From a virus, in the IMG/VR virus record IMGVR_UViG_3300008110_000109, positions 1-60,110 of that record: a stretch of 60,110 nucleotides of DNA; one strand, 5' to 3'. The notes below the pieces were generated by a model. It had not been told where the DNA came from. It did not search any database and worked only from the letters and a program-made list of their open reading frames with translations. Shown here one piece after another: positions 4,435 through 10,223 of the stretch (positions are counted from its first letter, which is position 1; each line of letters begins with the position of its first letter). A program made the translations under genes and the position numbers.

Positions 4435-4560
4435 ATGGCAGTAAAAGGTCAAAGCACACATAAGAGAGTACATAAGAATACTTGTCAGAATGGCAGTAAG
4501 TCTAGTACTGTAAACAAAGGCCGTAAAGGTGTTAAGCGTTATAGAGGACAAGGCAGATGA
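4435..4560 (+). CDS. Very small basic protein (41 aa), function unknown
   Basis: The ATG at 4435 is preceded by an AAGGAA ribosome-binding site about 6 nt upstream. The product is 41 residues, strongly basic (K/R rich, ending KRYRGQGR) and without hydrophobic segments, so nucleic-acid binding is plausible. The TGA stop overlaps the start of the next small gene (ATGA), which suggests translational coupling. It sits between tRNA-Asn and tRNA-Ala. I do not recognise a family. Confidence 0.6.
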   Translation: MAVKGQSTHKRVHKNTCQNGSKSSTVNKGRKGVKRYRGQGR

Positions 4561-4721
4561 GCCCATCAACAGAACAGATGAAACAAGGTACCTGCGGGTG
4601 CGGTCGATCACCAACTGGTGACTGCTGTGGGTGGCACGGTCTTACCGAAGAACAATATCAACAGCGTAAAGAACTTTACGAAACAGGTAAAGCAGATCTA
4701 CAAGGTCGAGATATTAAATAA
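4557..4721 (+). CDS. Small cysteine-rich protein, CDGSH-like
   Basis: The 54-residue product contains CGCGRSPTGDCCGWH at residues 13-27. This resembles the CDGSH iron-sulfur signature (CxCxxS...CDGxH), with CxC, a serine, then C-C-G-W-H, but with one residue fewer in the loop and C in place of D. If real, it would bind a 2Fe-2S cluster through three Cys and one His. The remainder is a short helix rich in Q, K and E. It overlaps the preceding gene by four nt and ends six nt before tRNA-Ala. The motif match is by eye only. Confidence 0.55.
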   Translation: MSPSTEQMKQGTCGCGRSPTGDCCGWHGLTEEQYQQRKELYETGKADLQGRDIK

Positions 4722-4726
4722 ACAAT

Positions 4727-4802
4727 GGGGGTATAGCTCAGCTGGGAGAGCAGTAGCTTTGCAAGCTAAAGGTCATCGGTTCGATCCCGTTTACCTCCAC
4801 CA
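4727..4802 (+). tRNA. tRNA-Ala(UGC)
   Basis: The acceptor GGGGGTA/TACCTCC includes a G-U at the third pair, the known Ala identity position. Loop TTTGCAA gives UGC. CCA is encoded at 4800-4802. Confidence 0.94.
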
Positions 4803-4809
4803 AAATATG

Positions 4810-4839
4810 TTGACAGTGAAGTAGAAATTACTATATAAT
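4810..4839 (+). promoter_or_regulatory. sigma70 promoter upstream of tRNA-Thr
   Basis: TTGACA (4810-4815) and TATAAT (4834-4839) are separated by 18 nt. It would drive tRNA-Thr(UGU), structured RNA 4 and the following tRNAs. Confidence 0.83.
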
Positions 4840-4857
4840 AGAAACAGTTAAAAATTT

Positions 4858-4931
4858 GCCCTTATAGTTAAATGGTATAACGACGGTTTTGTAATCCGTA
4901 ATTTGCAGTTCGATTCTGTGTAGGGGCACCA
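4858..4931 (+). tRNA. tRNA-Thr(UGU)
   Basis: The acceptor GCCCTTA/TAGGGGC has one wobble pair. Loop TTTGTAA gives UGU; the pair next to the loop is T-T. CCA is encoded at 4929-4931. Confidence 0.87.
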
Positions 4932-5270
4932 AGAACCCCGGTTTACTCTTTTACGTCATATAAAGAGCGTCCCTGAAACGATAGAACAGGGGGTACAATA
5001 GGACCTGACCTTACAGTCACCGTTGGGGGATACTGAAAACTGCCTAGGGTGAGGACTAACAACCTTCCCAGAAGAAGAAATGTTATGGACAGAGTAACTG
5101 CTCAGTCTAGGGCTTGTTGTGGTGACGAGTAGCTAGACACTTTATAAAAGCTCTTTGAGCGGCTACAATGGACAAACACTGAACTCAACTAGCCCGCGGC
5201 GTGTTGAGAGGTGCCATGAAGAGTAGGGCCGTCAAGGATTCAAGCGCCACAGAGAGCCTCTATAAAGTGT
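4932..5270 (+). ncRNA. Structured RNA 4 between tRNA-Thr and tRNA-Gly
   Basis: This 339-nt gene-free stretch runs from the CCA of tRNA-Thr to the first base of tRNA-Gly(UCC). Its 3' part is closed by a perfect 10-bp helix (5137-5146 with 5261-5270). Further hairpins are CTCTTT/AAAGAG near 4947, CCCTG/CAGGG near 4970 and CTCAAC/GTTGAG (5184-5189/5203-5208). A 19-nt segment at 5215-5233 matches 17 of 19 positions of structured RNA 2. It may be one RNA or two (4932-5136 and 5137-5270). No RNase P or tmRNA core motif was found. Confidence 0.55.
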
Positions 5271-5344
5271 GCGGGGTTAGTTTAATGGTAAAACAGCAGA
5301 TTTCCAATCTTCGGTCGAGAGTTCGATTCTCTCACTCCGCTCCA
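5271..5344 (+). tRNA. tRNA-Gly(UCC)
   Basis: The acceptor GCGGGGT/ACTCCGC has one G-U pair. Loop TTTCCAA gives UCC. Discriminator is T5341 and CCA is encoded at 5342-5344. It directly abuts structured RNA 4. Confidence 0.92.
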
Positions 5345-5351
5345 CATTTTA

Positions 5352-5426
5352 GGAAGTTTAGCTCAGCGGTAGAGCAGGATCCTTACACGGTCAAGGTCAA
5401 AGGTTCAATCCCTTTAACTTCCACCA
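5352..5426 (+). tRNA. tRNA-Val(UAC)
   Basis: The acceptor GGAAGTT/AACTTCC is perfect. Loop CTTACAC gives UAC. Discriminator is A5423 and CCA is encoded at 5424-5426. Confidence 0.92.
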
Positions 5427-5445
5427 AAAATTTTTAAAGGTCTAT

Positions 5446-5670
5446 ATGTTAAAGAAATTAAGTCGTGGTACTGATATTGACACTGAACAATGTGTTGAAA
5501 ACGTAGGTGGTAATAGATTTAATCTAGTAATTATTGCCGCGGCAAGATCTCGTGAACTTTCACGTAAACATAAACATGCAGAACTTACTACGCAGATAAA
5601 TGCACCTGTTACTGCCTTGCTGGACATACAAGAAGGCAGAGTAGGTAAAGAGTATTTGAAAAAAGTGTAA
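5446..5670 (+). CDS. rpoZ: RNA polymerase omega subunit
   Basis: The 74-residue product aligns by eye with bacterial omega. It has a conserved GNRFNLVIIAAARSREL block (residues 22-38, compare GNRFDLVLVAARRARQ in E. coli) and VTALLDIQEGRV near 55-66 (compare VIALREIEEGLI). Omega clamps the C-terminal part of beta-prime and stabilises RNA polymerase. The C-terminal tail of the cellular protein is missing. A weak AAGG ribosome-binding site precedes the ATG. The gene lies between tRNA-Val and tRNA-Pro. A phage copy could exchange with host omega or assemble with a phage polymerase; neither is shown by sequence. Confidence 0.88.
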   Translation: MLKKLSRGTDIDTEQCVENVGGNRFNLVIIAAARSRELSRKHKHAELTTQINAPVTALLDIQEGRVGKEYLKKV

Positions 5671-5679
5671 AGAATAATT

Positions 5680-5756
5680 CGGAGTGTAGCGCAGTCTGGT
5701 AGCGCACCTGGTTTGGGACCAGGGGGTCCAAGGTTCGAATCCTTGTACTCCGACCA
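5680..5756 (+). tRNA. tRNA-Pro(UGG)
   Basis: The acceptor CGGAGTG/TACTCCG has one G-U pair. Anticodon stem CCTGG/CCAGG holds loop TTTGGGA, giving UGG. CCA is encoded at 5754-5756. Confidence 0.94.
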
Positions 5757-5770
5757 TTTAAGGATACAAT

Positions 5771-5923
5771 ATGCCAATGTATGAAACAACTGTAAGAACA
5801 CCCGGTGGTGAAGAAAAGAAAAGAATCTATGCGGATACACCGCAAGAGGCTAAAAAACTTTTTGAACAACTGTACGGTGGACCAAGAGCAGTTCCATACA
5901 TTCCACATATTGTACCAAGTTAA
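5771..5923 (+). CDS. Small protein (50 aa), function unknown
   Basis: The ATG at 5771 follows an AGGA ribosome-binding site with a six-nt gap. The 50-residue product begins MPMYETTVRTPGGEEKKRIY and continues ADTPQEAKKLFEQLYGG, a helix-like segment, then a proline-rich hydrophobic end. The first half looks like a short beta-hairpin domain. No family was recognised. It lies between tRNA-Pro and the initiator tRNA and is probably co-transcribed with them. Confidence 0.6.
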   Translation: MPMYETTVRTPGGEEKKRIYADTPQEAKKLFEQLYGGPRAVPYIPHIVPS

Positions 5924-5927
5924 CAGA

Positions 5928-6001
5928 CGCGGGTTAGAGAAACGGTAACTCAAGAGTCTCATAAGCTCTAGATCCTGGTTCGATTCCGGGACCCGCAACC
6001 A
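5928..6001 (+). tRNA. Initiator tRNA-fMet(CAU)
   Basis: The first pair is the C1-A72 mismatch that marks bacterial initiators (C5928 with A5997), followed by GCGGGT/ACCCGC. The 3' end CGCAACCA matches bacterial tRNA-fMet exactly. Loop CTCATAA gives CAU. A phage-encoded initiator is uncommon. Confidence 0.9.
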
Positions 6002-6016
6002 ATTTAGGAGAACGCA

Positions 6017-6214
6017 ATGATAAAAAATAAAATCAAGCCCGTTCGACTGAAGAACGTTTTTAATAATCAAGAAGTCATTTGTGACGATTATACTAACGTT
6101 CGGACTATCGACGGCAACGACTTCGTCGAAGTCCATTTTGAAAATCAAACTCGAAAATTTTGGCTTAACAAAGGACCTTTAGAAAAGGTAAAAGAGAAGT
6201 CCAAAAAGAGTTGA
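6017..6214 (+). CDS. Small protein (65 aa), function unknown
   Basis: The ATG at 6017 follows AGGAG with suitable spacing. The 65-residue product is basic at both ends and reads like a small beta-rich fold (KPVRLKNVFNNQEVICDDY, then FVEVHFENQTRKFWLNKG). The stop codon TGA is embedded in the -35 box of the promoter at 6211. No family was recognised. It is the last small gene before the long structured RNA. Confidence 0.65.
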   Translation: MIKNKIKPVRLKNVFNNQEVICDDYTNVRTIDGNDFVEVHFENQTRKFWLNKGPLEKVKEKSKKS

Positions 6215-6239
6215 CAATAATTCAAATCTATACTATAAT
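6211..6239 (+). promoter_or_regulatory. sigma70 promoter for structured RNA 5
   Basis: TTGACA (6211-6216) and TATAAT (6234-6239) are separated by 17 nt. The predicted start is about 6246, just before the first hairpin of the long RNA. Confidence 0.88.
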
Positions 6240-6245
6240 AGACAC

Positions 6246-6690
6246 ATAGCAAGCAGAGATGCTTGTAGAAAGTTTTAGGATCGGTACAGCAACATTCATA
6301 TTACTATGAATCGTTGGACCCTATGGTAGTTCGTTGGAGCGAAGCAGGTAAAACTGCCTAGCGTTGAAGGCGGCTATTGAAATAGACCAACAAGCTCAGA
6401 GTGATGGCCTGAGTAAAATAAAAGCAGTCAACAACGATCCTGTTTGTATTCCTAGGATGACTACAGCAATCTAAAATACTCTGAACTCCAGCTATAGAAA
6501 GTGGTCGCAGGACACAGTAGAAATACTGTTCTAGAAATAGACACTCAAGGAATAGCTAGGCCGGCAAAGTCCGGATATGATGTACATACAGAAAAACATG
6601 TAATAGGCAACATGAATGTTGCTAGGGTCTGAGTGCCGTAATTGATCAGACCAGAAAATAAACAAATTGGCACGATCATCCTGTTAAATT
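6246..6690 (+). ncRNA. Structured RNA 5, promoter-driven, about 440 nt
   Basis: This is a 440-nt gene-free region behind a perfect promoter. It begins with CAAGCA-GAGA-TGCTTG (6250-6265), a hairpin with a GNRA tetraloop. A second GNRA hairpin is ACAGTA-GAAA-TACTGT near 6520. Other helices are ATTCAT/ATGAAT near 6294, GCAACA/TGTTGC near 6607, and the long-range GGACCCTA (6316-6323) with TAGGGTCT (6623-6630). The outer ends AGGAT (6277-6281) and ATCCT (6678-6682) pair and are followed by GTACAGCAA, a variant of the bulge of elements A to D. It could belong to the large ornate phage RNAs (GOLLD or ROOL type) or be new. It is directly followed by element D and the Ro-like gene. Confidence 0.7.
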
Positions 6691-6691
6691 T

Positions 6692-6744
6692 AGAATGTTA
6701 ACAGCAACTTTAATTTTCAAGCATATCGAAAAACAATACATTCT
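6692..6744 (+). ncRNA. Bulged hairpin element D, 5' leader of the Ro-like gene
   Basis: Closing helix AGAATGT (6692-6698) pairs with ACATTCT (6738-6744). The unpaired TAACAGCAA (6699-6707) is identical to elements A, B and C, while the closing helix differs by paired changes. An inner helix TTTTC/GAAAA forms around 6715-6732. It ends 15 nt before the ATG of the Ro-like gene, so it may be a separate small RNA or a 5' UTR element that binds the encoded protein. Confidence 0.6.
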
Positions 6745-6759
6745 GTAAAGGTAATTAAA

Positions 6760-8172
6760 ATGAACGCATTTGTAAACGCAATCGCAAATCAAGAAGCCCG
6801 TACTGCTAATGGCATGAAGGCTCGTAAGTCAACTGCTTCGGCGTGTGTTGACCTGTTCTACAAGATCGGCGCAAGCCGTGGTAAGGACATCACAGGCGAC
6901 TTCACTGCCGCCTACGTGGAAAACAGTGATGTAGCACTACGTATCGCACAATGGGCACGTGATGTCCGTGGTGGTGCAGGTGAACGTCAACTGTTCCGCG
7001 ACATTCTAGTACATCTAGAAAAGCGTGACCCAGACGCCGCTTTGGCTTTGCTTCGCAAGGTTCCAGAAGTGGGTCGTTGGGATGACATCTTTGTCTTCCA
7101 AAGCCCAGTTCTGAAGTCAGCCGCTTATACCATGTTGGGTGATGCCCTACGTGCTAGTAACGGACTGGCTGCAAAGTGGACTCCTCGTAAGGGTCAGATT
7201 GCCGCTGAAGTTCGTGCCTTCTTTGGCATGACTCCAAAGCAATACCGTAAGAGCCTTGTGGCACTTACAAAGGTTGTTGAAACCCAGATGTGTGCTGGAG
7301 ACTGGGATAACATCAACTTCAGTCACGTTCCTTCTGTAGCGTCTCGACTATACAAGAAGGCATTCAACCGTCACAGCCCAGCGTTCGCTGAGTATGTTGC
7401 CAAGTTGGTAAGTGGTGATAAGACTGTTAAGGTTAACGCCTCTGCAATCTTCCCACATGACGTGTTGAAGGGAGTGATCGGTAGCTACCGTGCAACTTTA
7501 GACAAGACAGAAACTGACCACATTGTGGCACAGTGGGACAGCTTGCCTAACTACGTTGGAGATGCCAGCATCATGCCAATCGTAGACGTTAGCGGTTCTA
7601 TGTCCTGCCCAGCAGGCAAGAACACTAATGTAACTTGCATGGATGTTTCAATCAGCTTGGGCTTGTACCTAGCAGATAAGAACAAGGGTGTGTTCAAGGA
7701 CACTTTCTTGACTTTCTCAGACAAGCCACAACTTGTTACTCTAAAGGGTAACATTGTTGACAAGGTTGCTCAAATGAGCAAGAGTGATTGGGACATGAGT
7801 ACTAACCTACATGCGGCTATGAACAAGATTCTAGACGTAGCGGTTAAGAACTCAGTACCACAAAGTGACATGCCAGGCATGTTGCTGATCTTGTCAGACA
7901 TGCAGTTTAACCAATGCGCCCGTTACGACGATAGCGCAATGCAAATGATCGAACGCAAGTTCGCAGATGCAGGTTACACTGTGCCACAGATTGTTTTCTG
8001 GAACCTAAACAGTTCAGACAACGTACCTGTAAAGGCAGACAAGAGTGGTGCCGCATTGGTAAGTGGATTCAGTCCATCAATCATGACTAGCTTGCTAGCC
8101 GCTGATTTGGACCAGTTCACTCCAGAAGGCATCATGCTTAAGACTGTAATGAGTGATCGTTACAAGTTGTAA
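6760..8172 (+). CDS. TROVE/DUF2828-type vWA protein (Ro60-like architecture)
   Basis: The 470-residue protein has an alpha-helical N-terminal half with ARDVRGGAGERQLFRD (67-82), VPEVGRWDDI (101-110) and KWTPR (139-143). A von Willebrand A domain follows, with an intact MIDAS D276-V-S-G-S280. The C terminus (IVFWNLNSS, then VSGFSPSIM) matches my memory of DUF2828 proteins. These share the helical-repeat plus vWA layout of Ro60/TROVE proteins, which bind Y RNAs and misfolded RNAs. The start follows GTAAAGG. The gene is directly downstream of structured RNA 5 and element D and ends at a strong terminator. Its codons are richer in G and C than the neighbouring small genes, suggesting separate ancestry. 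Y-RNA binding is inferred from context, not shown. Confidence 0.8.
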   Translation: MNAFVNAIANQEARTANGMKARKSTASACVDLFYKIGASRGKDITGDFTAAYVENSDVALRIAQWARDVRGGAGERQLFRDILVHLEKRDPDAALALLRKVPEVGRWDDIFVFQSPVLKSAAYTMLGDALRASNGLAAKWTPRKGQIAAEVRAFFGMTPKQYRKSLVALTKVVETQMCAGDWDNINFSHVPSVASRLYKKAFNRHSPAFAEYVAKLVSGDKTVKVNASAIFPHDVLKGVIGSYRATLDKTETDHIVAQWDSLPNYVGDASIMPIVDVSGSMSCPAGKNTNVTCMDVSISLGLYLADKNKGVFKDTFLTFSDKPQLVTLKGNIVDKVAQMSKSDWDMSTNLHAAMNKILDVAVKNSVPQSDMPGMLLILSDMQFNQCARYDDSAMQMIERKFADAGYTVPQIVFWNLNSSDNVPVKADKSGAALVSGFSPSIMTSLLAADLDQFTPEGIMLKTVMSDRYKL

Positions 8173-8201
8173 ACTGTTGTAGAAATACAACAAAGTTTGG
8201 G

Positions 8202-8226
8202 TAGCACCTTCGGGTGCTATTTTTTT
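8202..8226 (+). terminator. Rho-independent terminator
   Basis: TAGCACC-TTCG-GGTGCTA (8202-8219) is a seven-bp hairpin with a UUCG tetraloop followed by seven T. It ends the Ro-like transcript. Confidence 0.93.
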
Positions 8227-8229
8227 AGG

Positions 8230-8258
8230 TTGACGAAACCAAAATTAGATAGTATAAT
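8230..8258 (+). promoter_or_regulatory. sigma70 promoter
   Basis: TTGACG (8230-8235) and TATAAT (8253-8258) are separated by 17 nt, directly after the terminator. It drives the small-gene operon starting at 8280. Confidence 0.82.
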
Positions 8259-8279
8259 ATTTTTATACAGGAGCAAAAA

Positions 8280-8474
8280 ATGCAAGTCTCAAGAATACAA
8301 CAACATCAAATACAAGAATACAATCTTGAACAACGTCGTCTTCAAGAAAAGCGCGAGGAAGACTATCGTAAACTTGTAGAACGTAGAAATTTTGAACAAA
8401 TTGTTGCAGAACGTATAGAAAGAAATATTCGTTTAGATTTGGACAAAGGTCGAAATATTGACATTGAATGTTAA
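8280..8474 (+). CDS. Charged coiled-coil-like small protein
   Basis: The ATG is preceded by AGGAG (8268-8272). The 64-residue product is rich in Q, R, E and K in a pattern suggesting one long helix or coiled coil (residues about 5-50), with no hydrophobic core of its own. It is the first gene of an operon with a phosphatase and a metallophosphoesterase. A fitting role would be an adaptor or inhibitor, but nothing in the sequence shows this. I do not recognise the family. Confidence 0.65.
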   Translation: MQVSRIQQHQIQEYNLEQRRLQEKREEDYRKLVERRNFEQIVAERIERNIRLDLDKGRNIDIEC

Positions 8475-8483
8475 GGAGCGATT

Positions 8484-8951
8484 ATGCCATGGATTGAAAA
8501 CGTAGCGGCAGATGATATCCCAAAAAGATTTCATCACGAAGCCGGAGAGAACTCAATGCTGATCAGCATTGTTGATCCAGCTAGTTGGCGTCCTACTCCT
8601 ACACACAAGTTCAAAGAGATTCATAACTTTGAATTTCTAGATGTAGAAGAAAAGGATAAAGTATTAGAAGAAGCAATGAAGTGCAGTCAAGAACAGGCCA
8701 ATGAACTTGTTCGATTACTGCAACACGCACTAGACAATCATATGAATGTTGTTGTTCATTGCTATGCAGGCATTTGCCGTTCGGGTGCGGTCTGTGAAGT
8801 TGGTGTAATGATGGGCTTCCAGGATACTGGTCGCTTTCGCAGTCCTAACCTGCTAGTCAAGCATCGCATGATGAAGGCCTTGGGTTGGACCTACGATGAA
8901 GATGAAAAGCCAAACGTTGATGATTGGCGAACTTTTACTAATAATTTTTAA
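8484..8951 (+). CDS. Protein tyrosine phosphatase-like protein
   Basis: The 155-residue protein contains HCYAGICRSG (residues 92-101), the cysteine-phosphatase P-loop CxxxxxR with Cys93 and Arg99. Residues 1-35 (VAADDIPKRF, MLISIVDPASWRP) resemble the start of predicted bacterial and phage tyrosine or dual-specificity phosphatases. The general acid is probably an Asp in 120-150, not assigned. An AGGAG site precedes the ATG. The neighbours are a helical protein and a calcineurin-type phosphoesterase, which suggests a phosphate-editing module acting on proteins or RNA ends. The substrate is unknown. Confidence 0.8.
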   Translation: MPWIENVAADDIPKRFHHEAGENSMLISIVDPASWRPTPTHKFKEIHNFEFLDVEEKDKVLEEAMKCSQEQANELVRLLQHALDNHMNVVVHCYAGICRSGAVCEVGVMMGFQDTGRFRSPNLLVKHRMMKALGWTYDEDEKPNVDDWRTFTNNF

Positions 8952-8965
8952 GAAAGGAGGGCACT

Positions 8966-9568
8966 ATGCCTAGTGTATTTTTAGTAAGCGACACGCACTT
9001 TGGTCACATGGGTGTATGCCGCTTTACACGTAACGATGGTGTTACCAAGTTACGTCCTTGGGATAGTCCAGAAGAAATGGACGAAGCTATGATCAAGGCT
9101 TGGAACGAACGTGTCAAGCCCACAGACAAAGTCTATCATTTAGGCGATGTTGTTATTAACCGCAGAGCATTACCCACGTTAGCCCGTTTAAACGGAGACA
9201 AGGTCTTAATCCGCGGTAACCACGACATCTTCCGTGACGACGAGTATAGGGCTTACTTCCGTGAGTTACGTGCCTACCATGTGATGAACGGGATGATCTT
9301 AAGCCATATTCCGTTACACAGTGACTCGATGGGTCGTTTTGGAGTTAACATTCATGGACATACTCACGCTAACCGCGTGAAGAAAGCACGTGGCGTTGAC
9401 GCACGTACAGGAGAGATTTTGTACAGTGATGAAAACGATGTTCGTTACCATTGCGTTTGCGTGGAACAAACAGACTTTGCGCCCATCTTATTTGAAGACG
9501 TCATTGCCCGTATTGAAGCTGAAGGTGGTAGTGTAGGTTTTAAAAACGGCAATGGCCCAACAATGTAA
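8966..9568 (+). CDS. Calcineurin-like metallophosphoesterase
   Basis: The 200-residue protein carries the metallophosphoesterase motifs in order: SDTHFGH (8-14), GDVV (about 60), GNHD (about 85), SHIP and GHTH (about 112-132). These residues bind two metal ions. Family members hydrolyse phosphodiesters or phosphomonoesters, including 2',3'-cyclic phosphates and nucleotides. The ATG follows an AAAGGAGG ribosome-binding site, the strongest in this region. It is separated from the upstream phosphatase by 14 nt. A second, longer member is at 51465. The substrate is not predictable. Confidence 0.87.
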   Translation: MPSVFLVSDTHFGHMGVCRFTRNDGVTKLRPWDSPEEMDEAMIKAWNERVKPTDKVYHLGDVVINRRALPTLARLNGDKVLIRGNHDIFRDDEYRAYFRELRAYHVMNGMILSHIPLHSDSMGRFGVNIHGHTHANRVKKARGVDARTGEILYSDENDVRYHCVCVEQTDFAPILFEDVIARIEAEGGSVGFKNGNGPTM

Positions 9569-9577
9569 GGAGATTGT

Positions 9578-9769
9578 ATGTATCTATGTAGAGAAGAAGT
9601 TGTAAAAATTTTAGACACTATGGATAAATTTCCTGAAGCAACATCCTTTGAGTTGGTTCAGGATAACCATAGTGGTATTGGTAGTGTAACTAGTTTGATT
9701 GTACGTACTACAATTAACGGGCTAGACGGCGAATTTAAAACAGAAATTTCAGGTGTGGAGAATTGGTAA
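9578..9769 (+). CDS. Small protein (63 aa), function unknown
   Basis: The ATG follows AAGGAG. The 63-residue product is acidic and reads as one helix (CREEVVKILDTMDKFPEA) followed by beta strands (SVTSLIVRTTINGLDGEF). The stop codon overlaps the ATG of the next gene (TAATG), indicating coupling to the P-loop kinase. No family was recognised. Confidence 0.65.
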   Translation: MYLCREEVVKILDTMDKFPEATSFELVQDNHSGIGSVTSLIVRTTINGLDGEFKTEISGVENW

Positions 9770-10094
9770 TGCCTAAATGCTATCAGTTAATTGGAGTGCC
9801 TGCCAGCGGTAAAAGCACATGGGTTAAAAATCAAGACATGCTCGAAAGCACGGGCATGATATTATTTGGGACCAAACTAGCACCACTGTTAAAAGTCGTG
9901 CCAAGAAGTTCCGTATGTTGCCAGACTATGAGCACATTGCTGTGGTGTTTAAGACGCCTGAACACGAGGAACTCATGACTCGTTTGTTAAGCCGTCCTGG
10001 TAAAGAGATTCCTGATCATGTTATCGCTAGTATGATTGCCAGCTGGGAAGATCCCACAGAAGAAGAAGGATTTAAAGAAATTTGGTACACATAA
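9769..10094 (+). pseudogene. P-loop polynucleotide-kinase-like gene, split by a frameshift
   Basis: The first frame encodes MPKCYQLIGVPASGKSTW, a Walker A motif (GVPASGKST) as in phage polynucleotide kinases, then drifts into unrelated sequence and stops at 9978. From about 9860 the -1 frame encodes WDQTSTTVKSRAKKFRM and continues to SWEDPTEEEGFKEIWYT with a stop at 10092-10094. That part resembles the RPGKxIPxxV region of these kinases. Joined, the product would be about 108 residues. No classical slippery heptamer is present near 9850-9870, so a one-base deletion (biological or assembly error) is likelier than programmed frameshifting. In T4 such kinases repair tRNAs cut by host anticodon nucleases. 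Confidence 0.75.
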
Positions 10095-10110
10095 GTTATG
10101 TATGCAGTTA

Positions 10111-10136
10111 ATAGGGCCTCCGGGCCCTATTTTTTT
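10111..10136 (+). terminator. Rho-independent terminator
   Basis: ATAGGGCC-TCCG-GGCCCTAT (10111-10130) is an eight-bp hairpin followed by T6. It closes the 8280-10094 operon. Confidence 0.94.
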
Positions 10137-10141
10137 GGTTG

Positions 10142-10149
10142 TATAAATA
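10142..10149 (+). promoter_or_regulatory. T4-type late promoter
   Basis: TATAAATA is an exact match to the T4 late promoter consensus. It lies 75 nt upstream of the fibre-like gene and directly behind a terminator. Confidence 0.75.
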
Positions 10150-10184
10150 CAATAGTAGAGATAAAGGTTTAAATGCCAAAAAAG

Positions 10185-10192
10185 AATAAATA
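10185..10192 (+). promoter_or_regulatory. Second late promoter motif
   Basis: AATAAATA followed by C lies 31 nt upstream of the ATG at 10224. It leaves a leader that includes the CAGGAG ribosome-binding site. Confidence 0.55.
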
Positions 10193-10223
10193 CTCATAAC
10201 TAGGTAATACCAGGAGTTATTAC

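Noticed and set aside
4932-4960. AGAACCCCGGTTTACT resembles the conserved 3' region of RNase P RNA
   Set aside because: None of the other conserved RNase P segments (for example GAGGAAAGTCC) is present in the region, so the match is probably chance.
8197-8379. Frame spanning the terminator and promoter after the Ro-like gene
   Set aside because: It reads through a strong terminator and overlaps the better gene at 8280, which has a promoter and a ribosome-binding site.
9840-9870. Programmed -1 frameshift in the kinase gene
   Set aside because: No X XXY YYZ slippery heptamer is in the zero frame, and no clear downstream pseudoknot was seen.
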